From the NCBI GenBank assembly GCA_902805545.1, contig CADCTD010000161.1, forward strand, positions 1 to 43,294: 43,294 nucleotides of DNA, in the 5' to 3' direction. Source of the stretch: an uncultured Craurococcus sp. (GTDB taxonomy: Bacteria > Pseudomonadota > Alphaproteobacteria > Acetobacterales > Acetobacteraceae). The notes beneath the pieces are model-generated. The model searched no databases. It was not told the DNA's origin and saw only the letters and a program-made list of their open reading frames with translations. Below are positions 17,688 to 24,695 of the stretch, piece after piece. The stretch's first letter is position 1; each line of letters starts with the position of its first letter. The position numbers and the translations under genes were made by a program.

Positions 17688-18363
17688 AGGCGCAGCGCTC
17701 TACCGGCTGCTGGCCTGGCTGTCGCCGGCCTATCCGGTCGGCGCCTATACCTACAGCCATGGGCTGGAGCGGGCGGTGGAGGATGGCGCGGTGCGCGACC
17801 GCGCGGCGCTTCTCGGCTACATCCGCAGCGTGCTGCTGGCAGGCGCAGGGCGCATCGACGGGGCGCTGCTGGTGGCCGCCTGGCGCGGCGCGGTGGCGGG
17901 CGATGATGCGGCGCTCGATGAGGCTGCCGAGCTGGCGGCGGCCTGGCGCGGTTCGGCGGAACTCGCCCTCGAGACGATGGCGCAGGGCACCGCCTTCACC
18001 AGCGTGACGCAATCCGCCTGGCCGGAGCCGCGCTTCGCCGCCTTCGCCGCGCGGCATCCGCGGAGCCTCGCCCATCCCGTCGCCTTCGGTGCGGCGGCGG
18101 GGTTTCACGGGTTGCCGCTGCGGCCCTCGCTCAGCGGCTGGCTGGCGGCTTTCGCGGCCAATCTCGTCTCGGCCGGGGTGCGGCTGGTGCCGCTCGGGCA
18201 GACGGATGGCCAGATCGCCACCGCGTCGCTGCACCCTGCCGTCGAAGCGGCGGCCGATGCGGCGCTCGCCGCCGATCTCGATGGGCTCGGCGCGGCGGCG
18301 CCGGCGCTCGACCTCTTCTCCATGCGTCACGAGACGCAGTACACGAGGCTCTTCCGCTCATGA
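17671..18363 (+). CDS. ureF: Urease accessory protein UreF
   Basis: Part of the UreDFG nickel-insertion complex, thought to control the UreG GTPase. 230 aa from ATG 17671. In-frame ATGs at 17656 and 17665 also lie inside the His-tail codons of ureE and cannot be excluded. The core begins [20 protein letters not shown] near residue 10, then [11 protein letters not shown] helical middle and the final [11 protein letters not shown] are typical of UreF. The stop overlaps the ureG ATG by four bases. Confidence 0.95.
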   Translation: MTTITEGAALYRLLAWLSPAYPVGAYTYSHGLERAVEDGAVRDRAALLGYIRSVLLAGAGRIDGALLVAAWRGAVAGDDAALDEAAELAAAWRGSAELALETMAQGTAFTSVTQSAWPEPRFAAFAARHPRSLAHPVAFGAAAGFHGLPLRPSLSGWLAAFAANLVSAGVRLVPLGQTDGQIATASLHPAVEAAADAALAADLDGLGAAAPALDLFSMRHETQYTRLFRS

Positions 18364-18983
18364 GCAACGGACCATTCAGGGTTGGCATCGGCGGCCCGGT
18401 CGGCTCCGGCAAGACGGCGCTGACGGAGCGCCTCTGCCGGCACCTGCGCGGGACGCACGACATCGCCGTCATCACCAACGACATCTACACCAAGGAGGAC
18501 GCGGAATTCCTGACCCGCGCGGGCGCGCTGGACCCGACGCGCATCGCGGGCGTCGAGACGGGGGGGTGCCCGCATACCGCCATCCGCGAGGATGCCAGCA
18601 TCAACCTCGCCGCGGTGCATGACATGGTGGAGCGCTTCCCGGCGCTCGAGGTGCTGTTCATCGAGAGCGGCGGCGACAACCTGGCCGCGACCTTCAGCCC
18701 GGAGCTGGCGGACCTGACGATCTACGTCATCGACGTCTCGGCCGGCGACAAGATCCCGCGCAAGGGCGGGCCCGGCATCACCCGCTCCGACATGCTGGTG
18801 ATCAACAAGATCGACCTCGCGCCGCTGGTGGGCGCCGACCTCTCCGTCATGGACCGCGACGCGCGGCGGATGCGCGGGCAGCGGCCCTTCATCTTCACCA
18901 ACCTCAAGGAGGATCTCGGCGTGGCCGAGATCGCCGATTTCATCCTCACCCAGGGCGGGATCGCCCCGCGAAAGGCTGCCTGA
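18360..18983 (+). CDS. ureG: Urease accessory GTPase UreG
   Basis: SIMIBI-class GTPase that carries nickel and drives its insertion into urease. 207 aa, full length. The P-loop [10 protein letters not shown] is near residue 11, switch region [13 protein letters not shown] near 40, the metal-binding Cys-Pro-His in [13 protein letters not shown] near 72, ESGGDNL near 101, and the guanine-specific [13 protein letters not shown] near 142. It overlaps ureF and ureJ at its two ends (ATGA and TGATG). Confidence 0.98.
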   Translation: MSNGPFRVGIGGPVGSGKTALTERLCRHLRGTHDIAVITNDIYTKEDAEFLTRAGALDPTRIAGVETGGCPHTAIREDASINLAAVHDMVERFPALEVLFIESGGDNLAATFSPELADLTIYVIDVSAGDKIPRKGGPGITRSDMLVINKIDLAPLVGADLSVMDRDARRMRGQRPFIFTNLKEDLGVAEIADFILTQGGIAPRKAA

Positions 18984-19540
18984 TGAACCCGATCCTTCTC
19001 CTCGCCACCCTGCTGCTGCTGCCGGCGACCGCCTTCGCCCATCCGGGCGACGCGATGCACCACGGGCTCGCCGCCGGCTTCCTCCATCCCTTCTCGGGCG
19101 CGGACCACCTGCTGGCCATGGTGATGGTCGGGCTCTGGGCCGGGCTGCTCGGCGGGCAGGCGCGCTGGGCGCTGCCGGGGGGCTTCCTAGCCGGCATGGC
19201 GGGCGGGGCGCTGACGGGCTTCGCGGGCTGGGCGCTGCCGGGGGTGGAGGCGGGCATCCTCGCCTCCGTCATCCTGCTCGGCGCGCTGGCGGGGCTGGCG
19301 CTGCGGCTGCCGCTGCCGCTCGGCATGCTGGCCGCGGCGGGCTTCGGCCTGCTGCACGGGCATGCGCATGGGACGGAGATGCTGGGCGGCACGGCCTTCC
19401 TCGGCATGCTGGCCGGCACGGCGGTGCTGCATGCGGCGGGGCTGGCGCTGGCGGTCCCGGCCGCCGCCTGGGCCCGGCGCGTCGCCCGGCTGGCGGGCGT
19501 GGCGGCGGCGCTGGGCGGCCTGCTGCTGGCGCTGGTCTAG
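18983..19540 (+). CDS. ureJ: HupE/UreJ family membrane protein, probable nickel transporter
   Basis: Inner-membrane protein thought to import nickel for urease. 185 aa; ATG 18983 shares one base with the ureG stop. A signal-like first segment (LLLATLLLLPATAFA) precedes His20-Pro, then the family motif HHGLAAGFLHPFSGADHLLAM, which places several His and Asp residues near the membrane face. About six hydrophobic helices follow, with a second His-rich site GLLHGHAHGTEM near residue 125. Its place at the end of the urease operon supports nickel rather than hydrogenase use; transport direction and metal are inferred from the family. Confidence 0.9.
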   Translation: MNPILLLATLLLLPATAFAHPGDAMHHGLAAGFLHPFSGADHLLAMVMVGLWAGLLGGQARWALPGGFLAGMAGGALTGFAGWALPGVEAGILASVILLGALAGLALRLPLPLGMLAAAGFGLLHGHAHGTEMLGGTAFLGMLAGTAVLHAAGLALAVPAAAWARRVARLAGVAAALGGLLLALV

Positions 19541-19560
19541 CGCAGGCCACGGCCGCCGGC

Positions 19561-20700
19561 ATGGACACCCCGCTCTGCCGCATGCTCGGCATCGGCTTCC
19601 CGCTGCTGGCCTTCAGCCACTGCCGCGACGTGGTGGCTGCCGTCAGCAAGGCCGGCGGCTTCGGCGTCTTCGGCGCCGCGGGCTATACGCCCGAGGAGCT
19701 GGAGCAGGCACTACGCTGGATCGATGCGGAGGTCGCGGGCCGGCCCTATGGCGTCGACCTGCTGATCCCCGAGAACCTCTCCATCCGCACCGAGGGCGGC
19801 GCCAGCAGCGCGGCGCTTCTGGCGCAGATCCCGGCGCAGCACCGCGCCTTCGTGCAGGACCTGCTGCGGCGCCACGGCATCGACCCCGACCGCCCGCTCG
19901 GCGACCGGCGGCGCGACGACCCGGACCGGCCGCCGCCCTACCAGCGCGAGACGGGGGAGCGGCTGATGGATGTCGCCTTCCGCCATCCGATCCAGCTGAT
20001 CGCCAATGCGCTCGGCGTGCCGCCCGCCTCCATGCTCGGGCGCGCCAAGGCGGCCGGCATCCCCTGCGCCGCGCTGGTCGGCGCGCGCGAGCACGCGCTG
20101 CGCCAGGTGGAGGCGGGGGTCGACATCCTGGTCGCCCAGGGCGGCGAGGCGGGCGGGCATTGCGGCGAGGTCTCGACCATGGTCCTGGTCCCGGAGGTGC
20201 TGCGCGTCGCGGGCAGCACGCCCGTGCTCGCCGCCGGCGGCATCATGACGGGCCGGCAGATGGCGGGCTGCATGGCCATGGGCGCCGCCGGCGCCTGGAC
20301 CGGCTCCGTCTGGCTGGCGACGGCGGAGGCGGAGACCTCGCCCGTCTTCCGCGAGAAGATGGTGGCGGCGCGCTCGCGCGACACCGTGCGCTCGCGCGGG
20401 CGGACGGGGAAGCCGGCGCGCCAGCTCCGCTCCGCCTGGACCGAGGCCTGGGAAGGGCCGGACAGCCCCGGCACCCTGCCGATGCCGCTGCAGGGGCTGA
20501 TCAGCGAGCCGGCCATGGCCCGCATCAACCGTGCCGCCGAGGGCGGAAGCGAATCCGCCCGCGCCCTGGTCAGCTATTTCGTCGGCCAGGGCGTCGGGCT
20601 GGTGGAGGGCGTGCAGTCCTGCCGAGGCGTGGTCGAGGGCTTCATGCAGGAATTCGCCGAGGCGCTCGAGGCGATGCGGTCGCTCGCCGAGGGGGATTAG
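19561..20700 (+). CDS. Nitronate monooxygenase family protein (2-nitropropane dioxygenase-like)
   Basis: FMN-dependent TIM-barrel enzyme that oxidises alkyl nitronates, or a related flavoprotein. 379 aa from ATG 19561, 20 bases after ureJ. The chain starts with the family FMN segment CRMLGIGFPLLAFSHCR and a GGFGVFGAAGYTPEEL loop. Near residue 195 is DILVAQGGEAGGHCGEVST, which contains the catalytic-type His and flavin phosphate contacts, followed by PVLAAGGIMTGRQMAGCMAMGA. A longer than usual, Arg/Asp/Pro-rich loop lies near 115-135. Substrate unknown; many relatives are misnamed 2-nitropropane dioxygenase. It may be transcribed with the urease operon. Confidence 0.88.
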   Translation: MDTPLCRMLGIGFPLLAFSHCRDVVAAVSKAGGFGVFGAAGYTPEELEQALRWIDAEVAGRPYGVDLLIPENLSIRTEGGASSAALLAQIPAQHRAFVQDLLRRHGIDPDRPLGDRRRDDPDRPPPYQRETGERLMDVAFRHPIQLIANALGVPPASMLGRAKAAGIPCAALVGAREHALRQVEAGVDILVAQGGEAGGHCGEVSTMVLVPEVLRVAGSTPVLAAGGIMTGRQMAGCMAMGAAGAWTGSVWLATAEAETSPVFREKMVAARSRDTVRSRGRTGKPARQLRSAWTEAWEGPDSPGTLPMPLQGLISEPAMARINRAAEGGSESARALVSYFVGQGVGLVEGVQSCRGVVEGFMQEFAEALEAMRSLAEGD

Positions 20701-21278
20701 GCGCGGGCGGGTGGCCTGGCGCCGCTTCTCTTCCGCATGATGATCGCAAGCAGCAGGCCGATCAGCGGCCCGAGCATGTCCAGCCCCATATGCGGATGCG
20801 CATTGGCCTGGGAATAGGCAGGGCCCTTCTGCAGCTGCTCGACCGTCTTCTGCACCAGCGCCTTGTTGATCGCCTCGCCGACCTCCTTGCCGAGCGCCTG
20901 CCAGTCGCCGACCTTCATCGATGCCGCGTCGCCCGAGAATTCGAGGAGCTCCCGCAAGGTCAGGTAGGCCAGCTCGACCAGGTCGTCATTGACCTCCTCC
21001 CGGCTGTCGATCGACTGGCGGGCCGAGAAGCGCAGGTCCCGCGGGATGCGCCACAGGAGATTGCGCTCGTGGCTGAGCGCGACCTCCCGGCCTTCAAGCT
21101 GGCGGATGATGTGGCGCAGCCTGCCCTCGTAGAGGGCCAGCTTGTCCCAGAAGGCCTGGTTCTGCGGGTCGCCGACCGCCTTGCCCTTCGACGCCGTCGC
21201 CTGTTCGAGGGACTGCTGCCTCACCTTGGCGCGGATCTGCTCCAGGGTCGCGCGGATCGCCGCGGTCTGACCAGCCAT
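20697..21278 (-). CDS. Hypothetical coiled-coil protein with C-terminal membrane anchor
   Basis: Not recognised. 193 aa from ATG 21278, chosen because the coding style starts there and a purine-rich stretch (GAAGAGGACCGAAGG) precedes it. The first 150 residues are helical and charged, with Gln/Glu/Arg patterns suggesting coiled coils. The end, LDMLGPLIGLLLAIIMRKR, is a single hydrophobic segment followed by basic residues, as in a tail-anchored membrane protein. Its TAA stop overlaps the TAG stop of the converging nitronate monooxygenase gene, so the two genes share bases 20698-20699. No functional motif is visible. Confidence 0.7.
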   Translation of the reverse strand: MAGQTAAIRATLEQIRAKVRQQSLEQATASKGKAVGDPQNQAFWDKLALYEGRLRHIIRQLEGREVALSHERNLLWRIPRDLRFSARQSIDSREEVNDDLVELAYLTLRELLEFSGDAASMKVGDWQALGKEVGEAINKALVQKTVEQLQKGPAYSQANAHPHMGLDMLGPLIGLLLAIIMRKRSGARPPARA

Positions 21279-21409
21279 CCTTCGGTCCTCTTCCTGCCCC
21301 TGCGCGGCCGGGGCCATGCGACGGCATCGCCCACATCCCGCCCGGCTGCGGTCCACGGGATTTCATGTCGTATGATAGCGCAACGACGAAGCGGGGCAGG
21401 CAACCAATC

Positions 21410-21438
21410 TTGACGGTCGGGACCGGCTGCGAACTCAT
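21410..21438 (+). promoter_or_regulatory. Candidate promoter for the NDH/SelD fusion gene
   Basis: TTGACG (21410-21415, 5 of 6 to consensus), a 17-base spacer, and ACTCAT (21433-21438, 3 of 6), in a locally AT-rich stretch of the 231-base divergent gap. Transcription would start near 21445, about 65 bases before the ATG. Confidence 0.28.
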
Positions 21439-21509
21439 TTTGATTTGATTTCGGCCTGCCGGCCGGTGCCGGCTGGCCCCGCTGGGCCCGATCGCCTAGC
21501 GTCCGCGCC

Positions 21510-23579
21510 ATGCCGCGAGACCTCGCCGAGACGCCCCCCGCCGAGGGCCGCGAATTGCTGCTGGTCGGCGGCGGCCATGCGCATCTCGGCCTGCTGCGCT
21601 CGCTCGCCATGCGGCCCGTCCCCGGGCTGCGCGTCACCCTGGTCGCGGATGAGCTGGAGCCGGTCTATTCGGGCATGCTGCCGGGGCTGGTCGCCGGGCT
21701 CTATGCGGCGGAGGAATGCGTCATCGCGCTGCCGCGCCTGGCGCTGGCGGCCGGCGCGCGGCTGATCCAGGACCGCGCCACCGGCCTTCAGCCTGTCGCC
21801 CGCCGCCTGCTCTGCGCCCGCCATCCGCCGCTGCACTATGACTGGCTCTCCATCGATGTCGGCTCCGTCGCCCGCCCGCTGCCGCCGGGCGAGGGCCCGC
21901 TGGTCGCCGTCCGCCCGATCGGCAGCCTGGAGGCGCGCCTCGCCGCTGCCCCGCCGGCCGGGCGCGCGGCGGTGGTGGGCGGCGGCGCGGCCGGGGTGGA
22001 GCTGGCCTTCTCGCTCCGCCGCCGGCTGGGGCCCGGGGCGGAGCTCGCCCTGTTGCCCGGAGCCGGGCTGCTGCCGCGGTCGGGGCCGCTGGCCCGCTGG
22101 GTGATCCGCCGGGCCCTGGAGAGGCGCCGCATCGCCCTGGTCGAGGGCGCCCCAGTGGCGGAGGCGGGACCGGGCGCCCTGCTGCTGGCCGATGGCCGCC
22201 GCATCCCCTGCGACCTCGCCCTCTGGACCACCGGCGCCGCCGCCCCGGCCTGGCTGCGGGAGACTGGCCTCGCCCTCGATCCGCAGGGCTTCATCGCCGT
22301 GGACGAGACCCTGCGCTCCCTCTCCCACCGCGAGGTCTTCGCCGCCGGCGACGTCGCCGCCCTGCAGGGGCATCCCCGCGAGAAGGCCGGGGTCTATCCG
22401 GTCCGGCAGGGGCCGGCCCTGGCCGATGCCATCCGCCGGCTGATGGCGGGCGAGGTGCCGCGCCCCTGGCGGCCGCAGCGTCGCGCCCTCGCGCTGATCG
22501 GCACGGCGGATGGCGAGGCGATCGCGCTGCGTGGCCGCCTCGCCCTGGCCGGCCGCTGGGCCTGGCGCTGGAAGCAGCGGATCGACCGGGACTGGGTGGC
22601 CGGCTTCGCCAGCCTGCGCACCACGCCGCCCGTGCCGATGCACTGCGGCGGCAGGCTGGCCGCGCCCGCGCTCACCGCCGCCCTCGCCCGCCTCGGCCTC
22701 GCGGAGGGGCCGGCATTGCCGGGGGATGCCGCGCTGCGGGTGCAGGACGCCGAGCGGTTCCCCGCCCTTCTCGGCGATGTGCACCTCCTCGGCCGCATCG
22801 CCGCCAACCATGCGATGGGCGAGATGCAGGCGATGGGCGCGCGGCCGCTCTCGGCCCTTGCCCTGGTCACCCTGCCCGATGCCCCTGCCGCCTGGCTGGA
22901 AGAGGACCTGCACGCCATGCTCCGCGGCGCGCAGGAGGTGCTGGAGGAAGCCGGCGCCCGCCTCATCGGCGGCCACGGCACCGAGGGGGCGGAGGTGGCG
23001 CTCGGCTTCGCCGTCACCGGCGCGGCCGGGCCGGGGCGGCTGGCGCAGGCGGGCGGCCTTCGGCCCGGCGACCGGCTGGTGCTGACCAAGCCGCTCGGCA
23101 CCGGGGTGATCCTCGCCGCCGCCATGCGGGGCGAGGCGAGGGCGGCCTGGCTGGAGGGCGCCGTCGCCGTCATGCAGCAGCCGGGCGGGCCGGCGGCCGC
23201 GGCGCTCCTCGCCCATGGCGCGACGGCCTTCGCGGCCGTGAAGGGCTTCGGCCTGCTCGGCCAGCTCGGGGAGATGCTGCGGGCCAGCGGGAGTGCAGCC
23301 CGGCTCGATGCCAGGGCGATCCCGCTTCTCCCCGGCGCGCAAGAGGCGCTGGAGCGCGGCATCCGCAGCCCGCGGCACGCGGCCAACGAGGCCGCCATCG
23401 CCGGCCTCGCCGAAAATCCGCCTGCCGCCCTGCTCGACCCTCAGATCGCCGGGGGCTTCCTCGCCGGCCTGCCCGAGGCCTCCGTCGCGCCCTGCCTGGC
23501 GGAGCTTCGAAGGCTGGGCGCCGCCGCCGCGCTCATCGGCACGGTGACGCCCGGCCCGCCGGCCATCCGCCTGGACTGA
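21510..23579 (+). CDS. NDH-2-like flavoprotein fused to a degenerate SelD-like domain
   Basis: 689 aa with two modules. Residues 14-350 are a pyridine nucleotide-disulfide oxidoreductase of the NDH-2 type: FAD-binding LLLVGGGHAHLGLL, NAD(P)H-binding AAVVGGGAAGVELAF near 155, and the second FAD motif VFAAGDVAAL near 275. Residues 370-689 match selenide, water dikinase: GRIAANHAMGEMQAMGA, LVLTKPLGTGVI, GFGLLGQLGEM and DPQIAGGFLAGLP. The catalytic parts of SelD are lost. Where active fusions have CGGCGAK, this has Cys379-Gly-Gly-Arg382-Leu-Ala-Ala385, so both the nucleophilic Cys/Sec and the Lys are gone. The metal Asp of DVTGFG is Ala576 (AVKGFG). No other selenium gene is visible in the window. 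NDH-SelD fusions are known; this one probably does not make selenophosphate. Starts at ATG 21510. Confidence 0.88.
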   Translation: MPRDLAETPPAEGRELLLVGGGHAHLGLLRSLAMRPVPGLRVTLVADELEPVYSGMLPGLVAGLYAAEECVIALPRLALAAGARLIQDRATGLQPVARRLLCARHPPLHYDWLSIDVGSVARPLPPGEGPLVAVRPIGSLEARLAAAPPAGRAAVVGGGAAGVELAFSLRRRLGPGAELALLPGAGLLPRSGPLARWVIRRALERRRIALVEGAPVAEAGPGALLLADGRRIPCDLALWTTGAAAPAWLRETGLALDPQGFIAVDETLRSLSHREVFAAGDVAALQGHPREKAGVYPVRQGPALADAIRRLMAGEVPRPWRPQRRALALIGTADGEAIALRGRLALAGRWAWRWKQRIDRDWVAGFASLRTTPPVPMHCGGRLAAPALTAALARLGLAEGPALPGDAALRVQDAERFPALLGDVHLLGRIAANHAMGEMQAMGARPLSALALVTLPDAPAAWLEEDLHAMLRGAQEVLEEAGARLIGGHGTEGAEVALGFAVTGAAGPGRLAQAGGLRPGDRLVLTKPLGTGVILAAAMRGEARAAWLEGAVAVMQQPGGPAAAALLAHGATAFAAVKGFGLLGQLGEMLRASGSAARLDARAIPLLPGAQEALERGIRSPRHAANEAAIAGLAENPPAALLDPQIAGGFLAGLPEASVAPCLAELRRLGAAAALIGTVTPGPPAIRLD

Positions 23580-23583
23580 GCCG

Positions 23584-24114
23584 CTACCGGCCCGTGCCGG
23601 AGCCGCTCCGCCCCTGGTTGCCGCCCGCTTCGGCGCCGGAGCCCATGCGGGTGGCGAGGGCGCCGACCGCCGTGGCGGCATCGCCGAGGCGGGTCGCCAC
23701 CTGCTGCTGGTCGGGGCGCTCGCCCTGCAGCGCCTGCTGCACCTGCTCGAGCTTCTGCTGCGCGTCGCGCCAGGCCTGCTGCCCCTGGACCTGCTGCGGC
23801 ACCTCCCGGACCGTCTTCAGCCCGGCATCCACCGTGCTGCGCGCCTGCAGGAAATTCGGCTGGGCGCCGCCCGACAGCTCGCCCTGCGACTGCTGCAGCG
23901 CCTGCTCCACCGTGCGAAGCCGCCCCACCACCGGGGCTTCCGTGCTGCCGGGCTGCTGGCTCGGCGCGAGGCTCGGCGGCGTCTGGGTGGTCTGGCCCTG
24001 GCCACCCTGGGTCTGGGCCTGGGCGCCGGCCATCAGGCCGAGGGCCAGGGCCGCAGCGCCTGCCAGCCGCAGCGCGGTGGCCGGCTTCGGCCCGTGGTGA
24101 GGCATTCTGTGCAT
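23584..24114 (-). CDS. Secreted Gln-rich helical hypothetical protein
   Basis: Not recognised as a named family. 176 aa from ATG 24114, with GAGGGA eight bases upstream. A Sec signal peptide is clear: a basic start, LRLAGAAALALGLMAGAQA, and likely cleavage after AQA near residue 35. The mature part is low complexity (Gln, Gly, Thr, Pro) to about residue 65, then helical with many Gln (QQVQGQQAWRDAQQKLEQVQQAL), and ends in a Gly/Ser tail. No catalytic motif. Probably periplasmic. Its stop is five bases from the stop of the converging fusion gene. It lies upstream of nothing obvious, and yjbQ ends 104 bases behind it on the same strand. Confidence 0.7.
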   Translation of the reverse strand: MHRMPHHGPKPATALRLAGAAALALGLMAGAQAQTQGGQGQTTQTPPSLAPSQQPGSTEAPVVGRLRTVEQALQQSQGELSGGAQPNFLQARSTVDAGLKTVREVPQQVQGQQAWRDAQQKLEQVQQALQGERPDQQQVATRLGDAATAVGALATRMGSGAEAGGNQGRSGSGTGR

Positions 24115-24218
24115 CGTTCGTTCCCTCTCGCGGCACCGGTTCACGGAGCCGCCTGTGACCGGAGGGGAGCGCCGGAGCAGCACGCCCGGTTCCATCGGGG
24201 CGTTGCCTCACCGATCCG

Positions 24219-24644
24219 TCAGGCCTCTCCGAGCAGGTGCAGCGCCAGCTCCCGCCGGTGGGGCCGCGTCCGGTGCTCGTAGAGGAAGATGCCCTGCCAG
24301 GTGCCGAGCACCGGCGCCCCGCCGGCGACGGGGATGGAGAGGCCGGTCTGGGTCAGCGCCGCGCGGATATGCGCCGGCATGTCGTCCGGCCCCTCCTCCT
24401 CGTGCCGGTAGCGCCCGTCGCCCCCGTCCGGCACCAGCCGGGCGAGGAAGGCCTCGAGATCCTCCCGCACCTCCGGCGAGGCATTCTCCTGCACCAGGAG
24501 GGAGGCGGAGGTGTGCCGGCACCAGATCGTCAGCAGCCCGGTGCCGAGGCCCTGGGCCGCCACCCAGCGCCGCACCGGCCCGGTGACCTCGGTGAGGCCG
24601 CGCCCGCGCGTCGGCACCTCGATGCTGTGGATGCGCTGTTCCAT
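24219..24644 (-). CDS. yjbQ: YjbQ family protein (UPF0047, thiamine-phosphate-synthase-like)
   Basis: 141 aa from ATG 24644, with a strong GGGAGGAGG site just upstream; the longer open frame is antisense to the kinase gene. The family signature is complete: WCRHTSASLLVQENASPEVREDLEAF near residue 40, YRHEEEGPDDMPAHIRAAL near 80, and LGTWQGIFLYEHR near 115. YjbQ proteins show weak thiamine phosphate synthase activity in vitro, but their true role is not settled. The His/Glu residues of these blocks probably bind metal. The gene is divergent from the ChvG-like kinase with only 37 bases between starts. Confidence 0.92.
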   Translation of the reverse strand: MEQRIHSIEVPTRGRGLTEVTGPVRRWVAAQGLGTGLLTIWCRHTSASLLVQENASPEVREDLEAFLARLVPDGGDGRYRHEEEGPDDMPAHIRAALTQTGLSIPVAGGAPVLGTWQGIFLYEHRTRPHRRELALHLLGEA

Positions 24645-24695
24645 GCCCTCCTCCCGCCCCAATGGTCTATAGACTGGCCCCATGCCCGATGTCGG
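24645..24695. promoter_or_regulatory. Compact divergent promoter zone of yjbQ and the ChvG-like kinase gene
   Basis: The 37-base gap contains a perfect 10-bp palindrome GTCTATAGAC (24665-24674). On the minus strand CCGACA (24695-24690), an 18-base spacer and TATAGA (24671-24666) form a fair sigma-70 promoter for yjbQ. On the plus strand TATAGA (24668-24673) ends only 8 bases before ATG 24682, so a transcript from it would be leaderless. All by eye. Confidence 0.3.

Noticed and set aside
22630-22660. Selenocysteine codon in the SelD active site
   Set aside because: The active-site segment contains no in-frame TGA; the codons read Cys-Gly-Gly-Arg-Leu-Ala-Ala, a true loss of the nucleophile.
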